64,000 bases of DNA, taken from positions 1,054,001-1,118,000 of the forward strand of contig NZ_LR134525.1 in assembly GCF_900638555.1 (NCBI RefSeq). Direction: 5' to 3'. The notes beneath the pieces are model-generated. The model had not been told where the DNA came from. It was given only the letters and a program-made list of their open reading frames with translations, and did no database searches. Positions 55,112 through 64,000 of this stretch are shown here, in pieces. Positions within the stretch are counted from its first letter, which is position 1. The number at the start of each line of letters is the position of its first letter. Both the position numbers and the translations under genes were made by a program. This DNA is from Neisseria meningitidis. GTDB taxonomy: Bacteria; Pseudomonadota; Gammaproteobacteria; Burkholderiales; Neisseriaceae.

Positions 55112-56407
55112 ATGGCACAAAAAATCCAATCCGTCAAAGGCATGAACGACCTTCTGCCTGTCGAGCAAAAAGATTTCAAACTGACGGCTGCGTTTTGGCA
55201 GGCGTTTGAAGATACGGTCGGCCGCTGGACACGCACTTACGGTTATCAGCAAATCCGTACGCCGATTGTCGAGCAAACCGGTTTGTTTGTCCGCTCCATC
55301 GGCGAGGAAACCGATGTGGTCGGCAAGGAAATGTACACCTTCTCCGATTCAAACGATTCTTTGAGTTTGAGCTTGCGTCCTGAAGGTACGGCTTCCTGCC
55401 TGCGTGCGGTGGTCGAACACAACTTTCTGTACAACAGCCCGCAAAAGCTGTGGTATATGGGGCCGATGTTCCGCCGCGAGCGTCCGCAAAAAGGCCGTTA
55501 TCGTCAGTTCCATCAGGTCGGTATCGAGGCTTTGGGTTTTGAAGGGCCGGATATCGATGCGGAAATTATCGCGATGTCTGCCGACTTGTGGGAAAAATTG
55601 GGTATCCGCGAATACCTGACTTTGGAAATCAACAGCTTGGGCAACCGTGAGGAACGCGCGGCACACCGTGCGGCATTGGTTGAATATCTGACCCGTTATG
55701 AAGATAAATTGGATGAAGACAGCAAACGCCGTCTGAAAACCAATCCTTTGCGCGTTTTGGATACGAAAAACCCTGATTTGCAGGAAATCTGCAATGCGGC
55801 ACCGCGTCTGGTGGATTATTTGGGCGAGGCTTCGCAAAACCACTATGCACGCTTCAAAGCGATGTTGGACGGTTTGGGTATCCAATATATTGAAAATCCG
55901 CGCTTGGTTCGCGGTTTGGATTATTACAATCAAACGGTTTTTGAGTGGACGACCGACAAACTCGGCGCGCAGGCAACTGTGTGCGGCGGCGGCCGTTACG
56001 ACGGTTTGATTGAGGAACTTGGTGGTAAGCCTGCGCCGTCTATCGGCTTTGCAATGGGCATCGAGCGGCTGCTGCTTTTGGTGAGCGAATACGGCTCGCT
56101 GGAAGTAAACGCCGCGCCTGATGTCTATGCAATGCACCAAGGCGAAGGGGCGGACTTGCAGGTGATGAAATACGCACAAGCCTTGCGCGCGCAAGGTTTC
56201 AATGTGATGCAGCATTCCGGCTATCAGAGCCTGAAAGCGCAAATGAAAAAAGCCGACAACAGCGGCGCACGCTTTGCCCTGATTGTCGCGCAAGACGAAC
56301 TGGCGAACGGTACGGTTACGCTCAAAGATATGAACGGCGCACACGGTCAGCAAACCGTCGCCGCCGCTGATTTGACAAACACTTTACAACAATGGAAGAA
56401 CGCATAA
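55112..56407 (+). CDS. hisS: Histidine-tRNA ligase
   Basis: HisS charges tRNA-His. The 431-residue class II synthetase has motif 2 in [21 protein letters not shown], the His-specific motifs [13 protein letters not shown] and [16 protein letters not shown], motif 3 [12 protein letters not shown], and the C-terminal anticodon domain. It starts [16 protein letters not shown], and CGCTATAATCGCC upstream may be its -10 region. Its stop is followed directly by the YfgM-like gene (ATG begins at the next base), a widely conserved hisS-yfgM-(bamB)-der order. Confidence 0.97.
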   Translation: MAQKIQSVKGMNDLLPVEQKDFKLTAAFWQAFEDTVGRWTRTYGYQQIRTPIVEQTGLFVRSIGEETDVVGKEMYTFSDSNDSLSLSLRPEGTASCLRAVVEHNFLYNSPQKLWYMGPMFRRERPQKGRYRQFHQVGIEALGFEGPDIDAEIIAMSADLWEKLGIREYLTLEINSLGNREERAAHRAALVEYLTRYEDKLDEDSKRRLKTNPLRVLDTKNPDLQEICNAAPRLVDYLGEASQNHYARFKAMLDGLGIQYIENPRLVRGLDYYNQTVFEWTTDKLGAQATVCGGGRYDGLIEELGGKPAPSIGFAMGIERLLLLVSEYGSLEVNAAPDVYAMHQGEGADLQVMKYAQALRAQGFNVMQHSGYQSLKAQMKKADNSGARFALIVAQDELANGTVTLKDMNGAHGQQTVAAADLTNTLQQWKNA

Positions 56408-57037
56408 ATGGCAGCCCATTTGGAAGAACAACAAGAGTTGGACAACTTTAAATATTTTTGGAAAACCACGGGCAAATGGCTGTTTGCCGTGCTGATTTTG
56501 GCGGCACTCGGCTACTTGGGATACACGGTTTACCAAAACCGTGCGGCTTCCCAAAATCAGGAAGCGGCGGCGGTGCTGGCAAACATCGTGGAAAAGGCGC
56601 AAAACAAAGCCCCGCAAAGCGAAATCAATGCCGAATTGGCCAAGCTCCAACAAAGCTACCCCCATTCCATTTCCGCCGCCCAAGCCACGCTGATGGCGGC
56701 AGCAACCGAATTTGACGCGCAGCGTTACGATGTTGCCGAAGGCCATTTGAAATGGGTATTGTCCAACCAAAAAGACAGCCTGATCCAGGCGTTGGCGGCG
56801 CAGCGTCTGGGCGTTGTGTTGTTGCAACAAAAAAAATACGATGCCGCGCTTGCCGCACTCGACACGCCGGTTGAAGCGGACTTCGCCCCCCTGCTGATGG
56901 AAACCAAAGGCGATGTCTATGCCGCACAGGGAAAAAGCCAGGAAGCCTTAAAAAACTACGGACAGGCTTTAGAAAAAATGCCTCAAGATTCTGTCGGTCG
57001 CGAATTGGTTCAAATGAAACTTGATTCGCTGAAATAA
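56408..57037 (+). CDS. yfgM: YfgM-like ancillary SecYEG translocon subunit
   Basis: The 209-residue protein has an N-terminal cytoplasmic stretch, one membrane anchor (WLFAVLILAALGYLGYTVY, about residues 22-42), and a periplasmic TPR-like region (LQQKKYDAALAALDTPVEADFAPLLMETKGDVYAAQGKSQEAL). YfgM in E. coli binds SecYEG together with PpiD. The start is adjacent to the hisS stop, so the two are coupled. BamB is not next to it here; der follows. Confidence 0.88.
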   Translation: MAAHLEEQQELDNFKYFWKTTGKWLFAVLILAALGYLGYTVYQNRAASQNQEAAAVLANIVEKAQNKAPQSEINAELAKLQQSYPHSISAAQATLMAAATEFDAQRYDVAEGHLKWVLSNQKDSLIQALAAQRLGVVLLQQKKYDAALAALDTPVEADFAPLLMETKGDVYAAQGKSQEALKNYGQALEKMPQDSVGRELVQMKLDSLK

Positions 57038-57190
57038 ATGCCGTCTGAAATGCCGTCCATTATTTATCAGACGGCATTTTACCCTCCCTCTTTATGGCCT
57101 CTTGCCGTGAAGAACCTATTTACCGTGTCCAACGGACACCTGCTCGTGTTCAGTTCTCCCGAACGGCACTTGACACAGAAAGACTCAATC

Positions 57191-58648
57191 ATGAAACCAA
57201 CCATCGCGCTTGTCGGCCGCCCCAACGTCGGCAAATCTACTTTATTCAACCGTTTGACGCGCACCAAAGACGCACTCGTACACGACCTGCCCGGCCTGAC
57301 CCGCGACCGCCATTACGGACACGGCAAAGTCGGCAGCAAACCTTATTTGGTCATCGATACCGGCGGTTTCGAGCCGGTTGTGGACAGCGGCATTTTGCAC
57401 GAAATGGCAAAACAAACCTTACAGGCTGTCGATGAAGCCGATGCGGTTGTGTTTTTGGTGGACGGCCGTACCGGTCTGACGCCGCAAGATAAAATCATTG
57501 CCGACCGTTTGCGCCAAAGCCCGCGCCCCGTTTATTTGGCCGTGAATAAAGGAGAAGGCGGCAACAGGGCCGTGCTTGCCGCCGAGTTCTACGAACTTGC
57601 TTTGGGCGACCCTTATGTTATTTCAGGTGCGCACGGTGACGGCGTGTATTATCTGATTGAAGATATTTTGGAAACCTTCCCTGAGCCTGAAAAAGAAGAG
57701 GAAGAGGCGAAACATCCTGTTTTTGCCGTTATCGGTCGTCCAAATGTCGGTAAATCAACCTTGGTAAACGCCATTCTCGGCGAAGAGCGCGTCATCGCCT
57801 TCGATATGGCAGGTACGACGCGCGACAGTATCCATATCGATTTCGAGCGCGAAGGCAAACCGTTTACCATCATCGATACCGCAGGTGTGCGCCGTCGCGG
57901 CAAAGTGGATGAAGCAGTGGAAAAATTCTCCGTTATCAAAGCGATGCAGGCGGTTGAAGCGGCAAACGTCGCTGTTTTGGTATTGGACGCGCAGCAGGAC
58001 ATCGCCGACCAAGATGCGACGATTGCAGGTTTCGCTTTGGAGGCAGGCCGTGCTTTGGTGGTGGCGGTCAATAAATGGGACGGCATCAGCGAAGAACGTC
58101 GCGAGCAAGTGAAACGCGATATCAACCGCAAACTGTATTTCCTCGATTTTGCCAAGTTCCACTTTATTTCCGCATTGAAAGAGCGCGGTATAGACGGTTT
58201 GTTTGACAGCATTCAGGCTGCCTACAACGCGGCGATGATTAAGATGCCGACGCCGAAAATCACGCGCGTCCTGCAAAGCGCAATCGAGCGTCAGCAACCG
58301 CCGCGTGCCGGCTTGGTGCGTCCGAAAATGCGTTATGCCCACCAAGGCGGCATGAACCCTCCCGTAATTGTGGTACACGGCAATTCGCTGCACGCGATTT
58401 CCGACAGCTATACGCGCTATCTGACCCAAACGTTCCGCAAAGCCTTCAACCTGCAAGGCACGCCGTTGCGGATTCAATACAATGTTTCGGAAAACCCGTA
58501 TGAAAACGCCGACGACAAACCGAAGAAAAAACCGCTGCGCCGCGTCAGCCTGAGCAACCGTATTGAGAAACGCGAAGGCCGCAAAGAAGAGAAAAACCGC
58601 TTCAAGAAGAAAACCAAAGTCAGTGTGAAAAAACAATTCAGCAAATAA
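57191..58648 (+). CDS. der: GTPase Der (EngA)
   Basis: Der is a tandem-GTPase needed for 50S ribosome maturation. The 485-residue protein starts [20 protein letters not shown] with G1 of domain 1, DTGG (G3), NKGEGG (G4), then a second G1 ([11 protein letters not shown]), DTAG (G3) and NKWD (G4), and the KH-like C-terminal domain with a basic tail. The ATG at 57191 gives normal length; the frame is open upstream across an uptake-sequence hairpin and is not coding there. Confidence 0.97.
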   Translation: MKPTIALVGRPNVGKSTLFNRLTRTKDALVHDLPGLTRDRHYGHGKVGSKPYLVIDTGGFEPVVDSGILHEMAKQTLQAVDEADAVVFLVDGRTGLTPQDKIIADRLRQSPRPVYLAVNKGEGGNRAVLAAEFYELALGDPYVISGAHGDGVYYLIEDILETFPEPEKEEEEAKHPVFAVIGRPNVGKSTLVNAILGEERVIAFDMAGTTRDSIHIDFEREGKPFTIIDTAGVRRRGKVDEAVEKFSVIKAMQAVEAANVAVLVLDAQQDIADQDATIAGFALEAGRALVVAVNKWDGISEERREQVKRDINRKLYFLDFAKFHFISALKERGIDGLFDSIQAAYNAAMIKMPTPKITRVLQSAIERQQPPRAGLVRPKMRYAHQGGMNPPVIVVHGNSLHAISDSYTRYLTQTFRKAFNLQGTPLRIQYNVSENPYENADDKPKKKPLRRVSLSNRIEKREGRKEEKNRFKKKTKVSVKKQFSK

Positions 58649-58678
58649 TTCCCGACATTTCAAACAACAGGAAACATT

Positions 58679-59578
58679 ATGTGGTTCAAGCAGATTAGTT
58701 TTTATCCGCTCAACAAAGAAAAGCTGCCTGAGGCGGACGTACTTGCCGACAAACTTGCTGAAGCTGAATTTACCCATTGCCAAGGCTTAGACTGGTTCAG
58801 CGAAGGCTTTACCGCACCGGTTTCATTCTCCCCGGAACTCGTTTTCCCTGCCGACTTTACCTTGCGCGTCGCCCTGAAAAAAGAGGAAAAAGTCCTGCCT
58901 GCCGGCGTCATCCGCGATATTTTGGAAGAGAAGGTAGCGGAAATCCAAAACAATGAAGCCCGCAATGTCGGTCGCAAAGAAAAACAAGAGCTTAAAGAGC
59001 AAATTACAGACGACCTGCTGCCCCGAGCGTTTACCCGCAGCAGCCGTACAGAAGCGGTGTTTAACACCCGCCACGGCTACCTGCTCGTCAATAACGCGGC
59101 TTCCGCCAAAGCGGAAAACATCCTGACCAAGCTGCGCGAAGCTTTGGGCGGTTTGGAAGCCTCGCTGCCGAATACCAAACAATCGCCCTCTTCCCTGATG
59201 ACCGGCTGGCTGTTGCAAGGGCATTGCGAAGGCGGTTTTGAATTGGACAGCGATTGCGAACTCAAAGGCACGGGCGATATTGTTCCCGTCGTCAAAGTAT
59301 CCAAACAAGATTTAACCGCCGACGAAGTGGTTCAACACGTCAAAAACGGTAAAACCGTTACCCAACTGGGCTTGGTGTGGCGCGAACAAATTGCCTTTAT
59401 CCTCACGCAAGACTTCACACTCAAGCGCATCCAATACCTCGACGTATTGCAGGAAGAAGCCGAAAGCAACGGCGACGATGCCGCCGGTCTCGCCTTCGCC
59501 TCGCAAATCCTGATGGCGGAATCCGTCAGCATCATGTTGGAAGAGCTGGTTTCCTATTTGGGCGGCTGGCAAGATTGA
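58679..59578 (+). CDS. rdgC: Recombination-associated protein RdgC
   Basis: RdgC is a ring-shaped dsDNA-binding protein that restrains RecA; in Neisseria it affects pilin antigenic variation. The 299-residue product starts MWFKQISFYPLNKEKLPEAD and has the family region LLPRAFTRSSRTEAVFNTRHGYLLVNNAASAKAE and EELVSYLGGW at the end. RBS AACAGGAAAC. It follows der by 30 bp. Confidence 0.96.
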   Translation: MWFKQISFYPLNKEKLPEADVLADKLAEAEFTHCQGLDWFSEGFTAPVSFSPELVFPADFTLRVALKKEEKVLPAGVIRDILEEKVAEIQNNEARNVGRKEKQELKEQITDDLLPRAFTRSSRTEAVFNTRHGYLLVNNAASAKAENILTKLREALGGLEASLPNTKQSPSSLMTGWLLQGHCEGGFELDSDCELKGTGDIVPVVKVSKQDLTADEVVQHVKNGKTVTQLGLVWREQIAFILTQDFTLKRIQYLDVLQEEAESNGDDAAGLAFASQILMAESVSIMLEELVSYLGGWQD

Positions 59579-59629
59579 TTTTTCAGACGGCTTTTATACC
59601 GTCAGCCAAAATCCAATGGAATAACCCTT

Positions 59630-60046
59630 ATGCTTAAACATCTCGCATTCCTACTGCCCGCCATGATGTTCGCCCTCCCCGCCGCGTCCGCCGTTCTGAC
59701 TTCCTATCAAGAACCCGGCTGCACCTACGAAGGCGATGTCGGCAAAGACGGTAAACCCGCCGGCAAAGGCACATGGCGCTGCCAAGACGGGCGCAACTAT
59801 ACCGGTTCGTTTAAAAATGGCAAATTCGACGGACAAGGCGTTTATACCGTTGCCGCCAACCGCGAAATATTTATCGAACCGTTCAATTCCGACAGTACCA
59901 AATTCCGCAACATGGTACTCTCGGGCACATTCAAAAAAGGCTTGGCACACGGCAGATTTACCGTCTCGCAAAACGGCGAAACCCTCTTCATTATGAAATG
60001 CGAAAACGGCATGATTAAAGAAGTGAAGCTGCCCAAAAACAAATAA
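59630..60046 (+). CDS. Secreted MORN-repeat protein
   Basis: The 138-residue product has a signal peptide ([21 protein letters not shown]) and MORN-type repeats ([59 protein letters not shown]). MORN repeats form beta-hairpin arrays that bind lipids or proteins; the function here is unknown. Two Cys flank the first repeat and a third is at the end. It lies 51 bp after rdgC and precedes dcd on the same strand. Confidence 0.85.
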   Translation: MLKHLAFLLPAMMFALPAASAVLTSYQEPGCTYEGDVGKDGKPAGKGTWRCQDGRNYTGSFKNGKFDGQGVYTVAANREIFIEPFNSDSTKFRNMVLSGTFKKGLAHGRFTVSQNGETLFIMKCENGMIKEVKLPKNK

Positions 60047-60111
60047 GCCCCGTTTTCAGACGGCATCCCCCAATGCTTTGTCCGAACACTGCAAGAAACA
60101 AGGAAAACATT

Positions 60112-60678
60112 ATGAGCATCAAGTCCGACAAATGGATACGCCGAATGAGCGAAGAATTCGGCATGATCGACCCTTTCGAGCCGAACCAAATCAAAGAAGC
60201 CGACGGCAAACGCATCATCTCCTACGGTACGTCCAGCTACGGCTACGACATCCGCTGCGCAAACGAATTTAAAATCTTCACCAACATCAACAGCACCATC
60301 GTCGATCCCAAAAACTTCGACCCGAAAAACTTCGTTACCGTTGAAGACGACTGCTGCATCATCCCGCCCAATTCCTTCGCACTGGCGCGCACGGTCGAAT
60401 ATTTCCGCATCCCGCGCAACGTCCTGACCGTCTGCTTGGGCAAATCCACCTACGCCCGCTGCGGCATTATCGTCAACGTTACCCCGTTCGAACCGGAATG
60501 GGAAGGCTACGTTACCCTCGAATTTTCCAACACCACCCCCCTGCCCGCCAAAATCTACGCAGGCGAAGGCGTGGCGCAAGTCCTCTTCTTCGAGAGCGAC
60601 GAAATCTGCGAAACCTCATACAAAGACCGCAACGGCAAATATATGGGGCAAACCGGCGTTACCCTGCCCAAAGCCTGA
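60112..60678 (+). CDS. dcd: dCTP deaminase
   Basis: Dcd deaminates dCTP to dUTP, feeding dUTPase and dTMP synthesis; dut is also in this window. The 188-residue protein has the Dcd motif [29 protein letters not shown], with catalytic Ser112, Arg116 and Glu137, and the C-terminal arm [11 protein letters not shown]. The start [19 protein letters not shown] at 60112 with RBS AAGGAAAAC is preferred to an earlier ATG. Confidence 0.97.
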   Translation: MSIKSDKWIRRMSEEFGMIDPFEPNQIKEADGKRIISYGTSSYGYDIRCANEFKIFTNINSTIVDPKNFDPKNFVTVEDDCCIIPPNSFALARTVEYFRIPRNVLTVCLGKSTYARCGIIVNVTPFEPEWEGYVTLEFSNTTPLPAKIYAGEGVAQVLFFESDEICETSYKDRNGKYMGQTGVTLPKA

Positions 60679-60685
60679 AATATAA

Positions 60686-60724
60686 ATGCCGTCTGAACCC
60701 TTATCGTCGGGTTTCAGACGGCAT
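60686..60724. terminator. Inverted DUS terminator between dcd and the SIMPL gene
   Basis: ATGCCGTCTGAACCC and GGGTTTCAGACGGCAT around a loop, between convergent genes. Confidence 0.88.
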
Positions 60725-60741
60725 TTGCCGTTCACCTCAAA

Positions 60742-61446
60742 TCAGAACTGAACCGTCCCATTGACGCTGATGCTGATTTCCTCCACACCAGGCGCGGCGG
60801 AATCCGCACCCTCCATATTGACGCTTGCCGCCATCGGCATGGCACGAAGCATTTTTGCCTGAGCAGCTCCCCCTCCCGCGATATGGCTGCCGATGTGTCC
60901 CAAATTCAATTTGACGATTTTATAACCGGACGCACCCAAAACGCCCGCCAACTTTTCGGCACGCGCCTTGAAACGCAAAACGGCATCCTTGCTGACCTGA
61001 TCGATGACCTCGTTGCGGCGTTCGCGCGACACATGGAAATCCGTATATTCCAACGCGGCATCTGCCTGAACATCGGCAATAAAACGGTTCAACGCATCAA
61101 AATCCCTACCCTCGACCTTAAATTCCGCACGCTCCTCCCAACCTGTTTGAATGCGTCTGCCGTTGGTATATTGATAGCGCGGCATCGCACTGCGCGATAC
61201 CAATTCGGTTTTAAAGCTACCATTTTTTGATTTTCTGGTGAAATTGTTGAATTTTTTAACAAACTCGGCATTGACGGCATTTTTGTTCCGTCCTTCCGCC
61301 GTCACTTGGAAACGTGCGGACATTGTATCCTGAACCGCCTCGACACCCGCCGATTCAGAAAATTCGACAATATTGTAATTCAATGCTTCAGCCGCCGTCG
61401 GAAAAGATACCGCCAGCAGGGAAGCCGCCAAAATAGAACGCAACAT
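60742..61446 (-). CDS. Periplasmic SIMPL-domain protein (DUF541)
   Basis: The 234-residue product has a signal peptide (MLRSILAASLLAVSFPTAAEA) and the SIMPL domain features: a repeated beta pattern (SMSARFQVTAEGRNKNAVNA), RIQTGWEERAEFKVEGRDFDALNRFIADVQ, and DAVLRFKARAEKLAGVLGASGYKIVKLNLG. E. coli homologue YggE counters oxidative stress, but the molecular role is unclear. The divergent glycosyltransferase pseudogene starts 133 bp away. Confidence 0.88.
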   Translation of the reverse strand: MLRSILAASLLAVSFPTAAEALNYNIVEFSESAGVEAVQDTMSARFQVTAEGRNKNAVNAEFVKKFNNFTRKSKNGSFKTELVSRSAMPRYQYTNGRRIQTGWEERAEFKVEGRDFDALNRFIADVQADAALEYTDFHVSRERRNEVIDQVSKDAVLRFKARAEKLAGVLGASGYKIVKLNLGHIGSHIAGGGAAQAKMLRAMPMAASVNMEGADSAAPGVEEISISVNGTVQF

Positions 61447-61579
61447 ATCCGTATCCTTACTTATAAAACCGCCAATCTAGCATATCGGCGCGCTAAATTG
61501 CATTAGCGTAAGGCAACAATTTAAATATTCGGTCTGCGTCTGTCTTATAATAACCGCCTTTCCGATACGGAATCCCACT

Positions 61580-62838
61580 ATGCCCGAACCCTTGCACGTC
61601 CTCGTCATCCCCTCATGGTATCCGCAATCCGAACAGGATGTGGACGGGATTTTTTTCAAAATCAGGCACTGGCATTGCAGAGGAAAGGCATCAAAACCGC
61701 CGTGCTTGCACCGATGTTCCGCTACTTGCGGAAAGAAACAGCAAGCATCCTGACCGGCCTTACGGTTTTGCAAAATATCGGCAAAGCGGTTTGGACATCT
61801 ATGCATGGCACGGCATATATTTCTTCCCCCGCTTTCCGTTCATCGACATCGACTGCATCCGCTGGGTGTGTGCGGGTTTGAAAGCTTTCAAACACTACAT
61901 CCGCGAAAACGGGCTGCCCGACCTGATTCACGCCCACCGCATGAACTATGCCGGCATACTCGCCCAAAAAATTTCCCAAAAATACGGCATCCCCTATGTC
62001 GTCACGGAACACAGCAGCACCATCACGCGCGGTCTGATCCGTCCCCACCAATGGCAGCCGATGGAAAAAGCAGCGGCGCACGCCTCCGCACTGCTCGCTG
62101 TCAGCCGCCATTTCGCACACGTCCTGCAACACAAATACGGCTGCGAATGGCAGTACCTCCCCCAACATACTGGGCGGAATATTCAACCGACCGTTTGAAC
62201 AAAGAGAAAAAAACAACAAACCGCATTTCGTGTTCTGCACCGTCTCGCACCTTCGCCGTCTCAAAGGACACGATGTCCTACTCACTGCCTTTGCCCGGGC
62301 GTTGGCACAATGCCCGCAACTGCGCCTGAACATCGGCGGCAGCGGACAGGAAGAACAGCGGCTGAAACAGCAGGCGGCAGACTTGGGCATTACCCATGCC
62401 GTTACATTTTTGGGCGCATTGCAGCCCGAAGCAGTCTTGGATTTGATGAGGAACAGCGACGCATTCGTCCTTGCCAGCCGCACCGAAACCTTCGGCGTGG
62501 TCTATATCGAAGCACTGTCCCAAGGATTGCCCGTCATTGCGACACGCTGCGGCGGTGCGGAATCTATTGTTTCAGACGGCAACGGATATTTGGTTCCTGT
62601 TGACGACGACGATGCCCTTGCCGACGCACTCATCAAAATGTATGAACACCACTCTGATTTTGAACCTGCCCGACTTAGGGAAAACTGTCTGAACGAATTT
62701 GGCGAAAATGCCGTTATAGGCAGGTTGATCGGCATTTTCCGACAGGCAATCGCAGAATACGGTAAGAAAATACCGGTGAAATATAGTGGATTAACAAAAA
62801 TCAGGACAAGGCGACGAAGCCGCAGACAGTACAAATAG
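61580..62838 (+). pseudogene. Group 1 glycosyltransferase (GT4), three frameshifts
   Basis: The combined frames spell one GT4 protein of about 400 residues, starting MPEPLHVLVIPSWYPQSEQD and continuing DGIFFQNQALALQRKG, LDIYAWHGIYFFPRFP, LIHAHRMNYAGILAQKISQK, LLAVSRHFAHVLQHKYGCEW, then CTVSHLRRLKGHDVLLTA, FVLASRTETFGVVYIEALSQGLPVIATRCGG (the EX7E donor motif) to FRQAIAEYGKK. The joins fail at about 61657 (one T short), 61755 (one C short) and 62165 (one C extra). Its end and stop codon come from a Correia element. Such enzymes add sugars to glycolipids or polysaccharides; this one is inactive as read. Confidence 0.85.
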
Positions 62839-62937
62839 TACGGAACCGATTCACTTGGTGCTTCAGCACCTTAGAGAATCGTTCTCTTTGAGCTAAGGCG
62901 AGGCAACGCTGTACTGGTTTAAATCTAATCCACTATA
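62782..62937. repeat. Correia element, full length, upstream of phoH
   Basis: TATAGTGGATTAAC to AATCCACTATA, 156 bp. It ends 39 bp before the phoH ATG and also supplies the stop of the glycosyltransferase frame. Confidence 0.95.
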
Positions 62938-62976
62938 GATTAAAATCACACAATATCCAACTATTCGGACCTTCAT

Positions 62977-63930
62977 ATGACACATACCGTCCACCTGCAT
63001 TTAGAAGAAACCGACAACTTGGCGTTGCAGCGTCTGTGCGGTTCTTTTGACAACAACCTTGATTTACTTGCTAAAGCACTCGATATCCACATCAGCCGCC
63101 GTTTTGAACATTTCACTTTCAACGGCGCATTTGCACACGCCGGCAAACGCGCACTGCTCAAACTCTTGGAAACGGCACAGACGCGCGACCTAAACGACGG
63201 CGACATCAGGCTTGCCGCCGTCGAAGCCCAAACCGAAGATGCCGGTCATCAAGAAAAAAACCATGACCACGCCTATTATTTCCGCACCAAGCGCGGCAGC
63301 ATCGGCGGCAGAACGCCACGGCAGAACGGCTATATCCGCGCCCTACTCAACCACGACATCGTATTCGGTCTCGGGCCGGCAGGTACGGGCAAAACCTATC
63401 TCGCCGTCGCCGCCGCCGTCGATGCGATGGAAAAACACCAAGTCGAACGCATCATTTTAGTGCGGCCTGCCGTCGAAGCCGGCGAGAAACTGGGTTTTCT
63501 GCCCGGTGACCTGACCCAGAAAGTCGATCCCTACCTTCGTCCGCTTTATGATGCCCTCTATGACCTGATGGGCTTCGACCGTGTCACCAAGCTGATTGAA
63601 AAAGGTCTGATTGAGATTGCCCCGCTCGCCTATATGCGCGGCAGGACGCTCAACGGCGCATACATCATCCTCGACGAAGCGCAAAACACCACGCCCGAAC
63701 AAATGAAAATGTTCCTGACCCGCATCGGCTTCGGCGCGAAAGCCGTCATTACCGGCGACACCAGCCAAATCGACCTGCCCAAAAACATCAAATCGGGATT
63801 AAAAGATGCGCGTGAGAAACTGCACGGCGTGGAAGGGCTGTATTTCCACACCTTTACCGGCGAAGACGTTGTCCGGCATCCTTTGGTGCAAAAAATCGTC
63901 GAAGCCTACGAATCGGCAGAACACGACTGA
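62977..63930 (+). CDS. PhoH-family ATPase (YbeZ-like)
   Basis: The 317-residue P-loop ATPase has an N-terminal KH-like portion, then Walker A GPAGTGKTYLAVAAA, PAVEAGEKLGFLPGDL, Walker B AYIILDEAQNTTPEQMKMFLTRIG and sensor-like VITGDTSQIDLP. PhoH/YbeZ pairs with the endonuclease YbeY for rRNA maturation; ybeY would be expected downstream, beyond the window. It starts MTHTVHLHLEETDNLALQRL. Confidence 0.93.
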   Translation: MTHTVHLHLEETDNLALQRLCGSFDNNLDLLAKALDIHISRRFEHFTFNGAFAHAGKRALLKLLETAQTRDLNDGDIRLAAVEAQTEDAGHQEKNHDHAYYFRTKRGSIGGRTPRQNGYIRALLNHDIVFGLGPAGTGKTYLAVAAAVDAMEKHQVERIILVRPAVEAGEKLGFLPGDLTQKVDPYLRPLYDALYDLMGFDRVTKLIEKGLIEIAPLAYMRGRTLNGAYIILDEAQNTTPEQMKMFLTRIGFGAKAVITGDTSQIDLPKNIKSGLKDAREKLHGVEGLYFHTFTGEDVVRHPLVQKIVEAYESAEHD

Positions 63931-63943
63931 CATTCCAATGCCG

Positions 63944-64000
63944 TCTGAAACCCGATGCATGGAAAATCGGGCAGAGAAAAACAGATACGGAAGCCAAGCT
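63944..64000. other. Intergenic end of the window with a DUS
   Basis: One ATGCCGTCTGAA lies at about 63948 and pairs with no clear partner inside the window. Nothing else is seen. Confidence 0.6.

Overview
The window is a chromosomal segment of a pathogenic Neisseria, most likely N. meningitidis. The evidence is sequence-internal: the DNA uptake sequence ATGCCGTCTGAA is placed as inverted-repeat terminators after many genes, there are about 18 Correia (CREE/NEMIS) elements, long dRS3/NIME arrays, an opa gene with CTCTT pentamers, the sialyltransferase gene lst with a short Correia element upstream, and the pilH-I-J-K-X minor-pilin operon. No strain can be named from the sequence alone.

Layout. 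0-5 kb: end of rlmB, a frameshifted nucleobase permease, dapA, bamC and pip. 5-9 kb: Correia and NIME repeats around a phase-OFF opa gene. 9-15 kb: a YciA-type thioesterase, an SDR oxidoreductase, a cytochrome c'-like lipoprotein, lst and icd. 14.7-16.6 kb: a pile-up of a Correia element, an IS110 remnant and a complete IS5-family IS, then two tRNA-Ser genes. 16.7-27 kb: yaaA, dapC, dut, a truncated azlC, the pilHIJKX operon, dnaB and sodB. 27-29 kb: duplicated NIME blocks, one holding a 180-bp inverted-repeat element with a visible target duplication. 29.8-46 kb: cysTWA sulfate importer, ilvA, a DacC-like protein lacking the SxxK catalytic residues, rplY, prs, three tRNA-Gln, ispE, lolB, a frameshifted TPR protein, panC, panB, two tRNA-Thr, a spermidine-synthase-like protein, a hydrolase and a pseudouridine synthase. 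55-64 kb: hisS, a YfgM-like protein, der, rdgC, a MORN protein, dcd, a SIMPL protein, a glycosyltransferase pseudogene and phoH.

The most interesting part is the AT-rich island at 46.4-55.0 kb. It begins with a small outer-membrane beta-barrel gene and ends with a secreted, catalytically complete peptidase C39. Between them are three toxin-like genes sharing an almost identical N-terminus of about 57 residues: a Sec signal peptide followed by a double-glycine-type leader ending in GA. Their C-terminal parts are unrelated to each other, and each is followed by a different small AT-rich gene that looks like its immunity gene. Leaderless C-terminal fragments, orphan small membrane proteins and broken immunity genes fill the spaces, cut up by Correia elements. 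I read it as a short-form polymorphic toxin/immunity array matured in the periplasm by its own C39 peptidase. This is an inference from architecture.

Repeats shape many genes here: Correia elements truncate azlC, supply stop codons to sodB and other genes, and sit directly upstream of opa and lst. Several genes differ from an intact frame by one base in a short homopolymer (permease, TPR protein, toxin 2, glycosyltransferase). These could be real decay, switching, or sequencing error.
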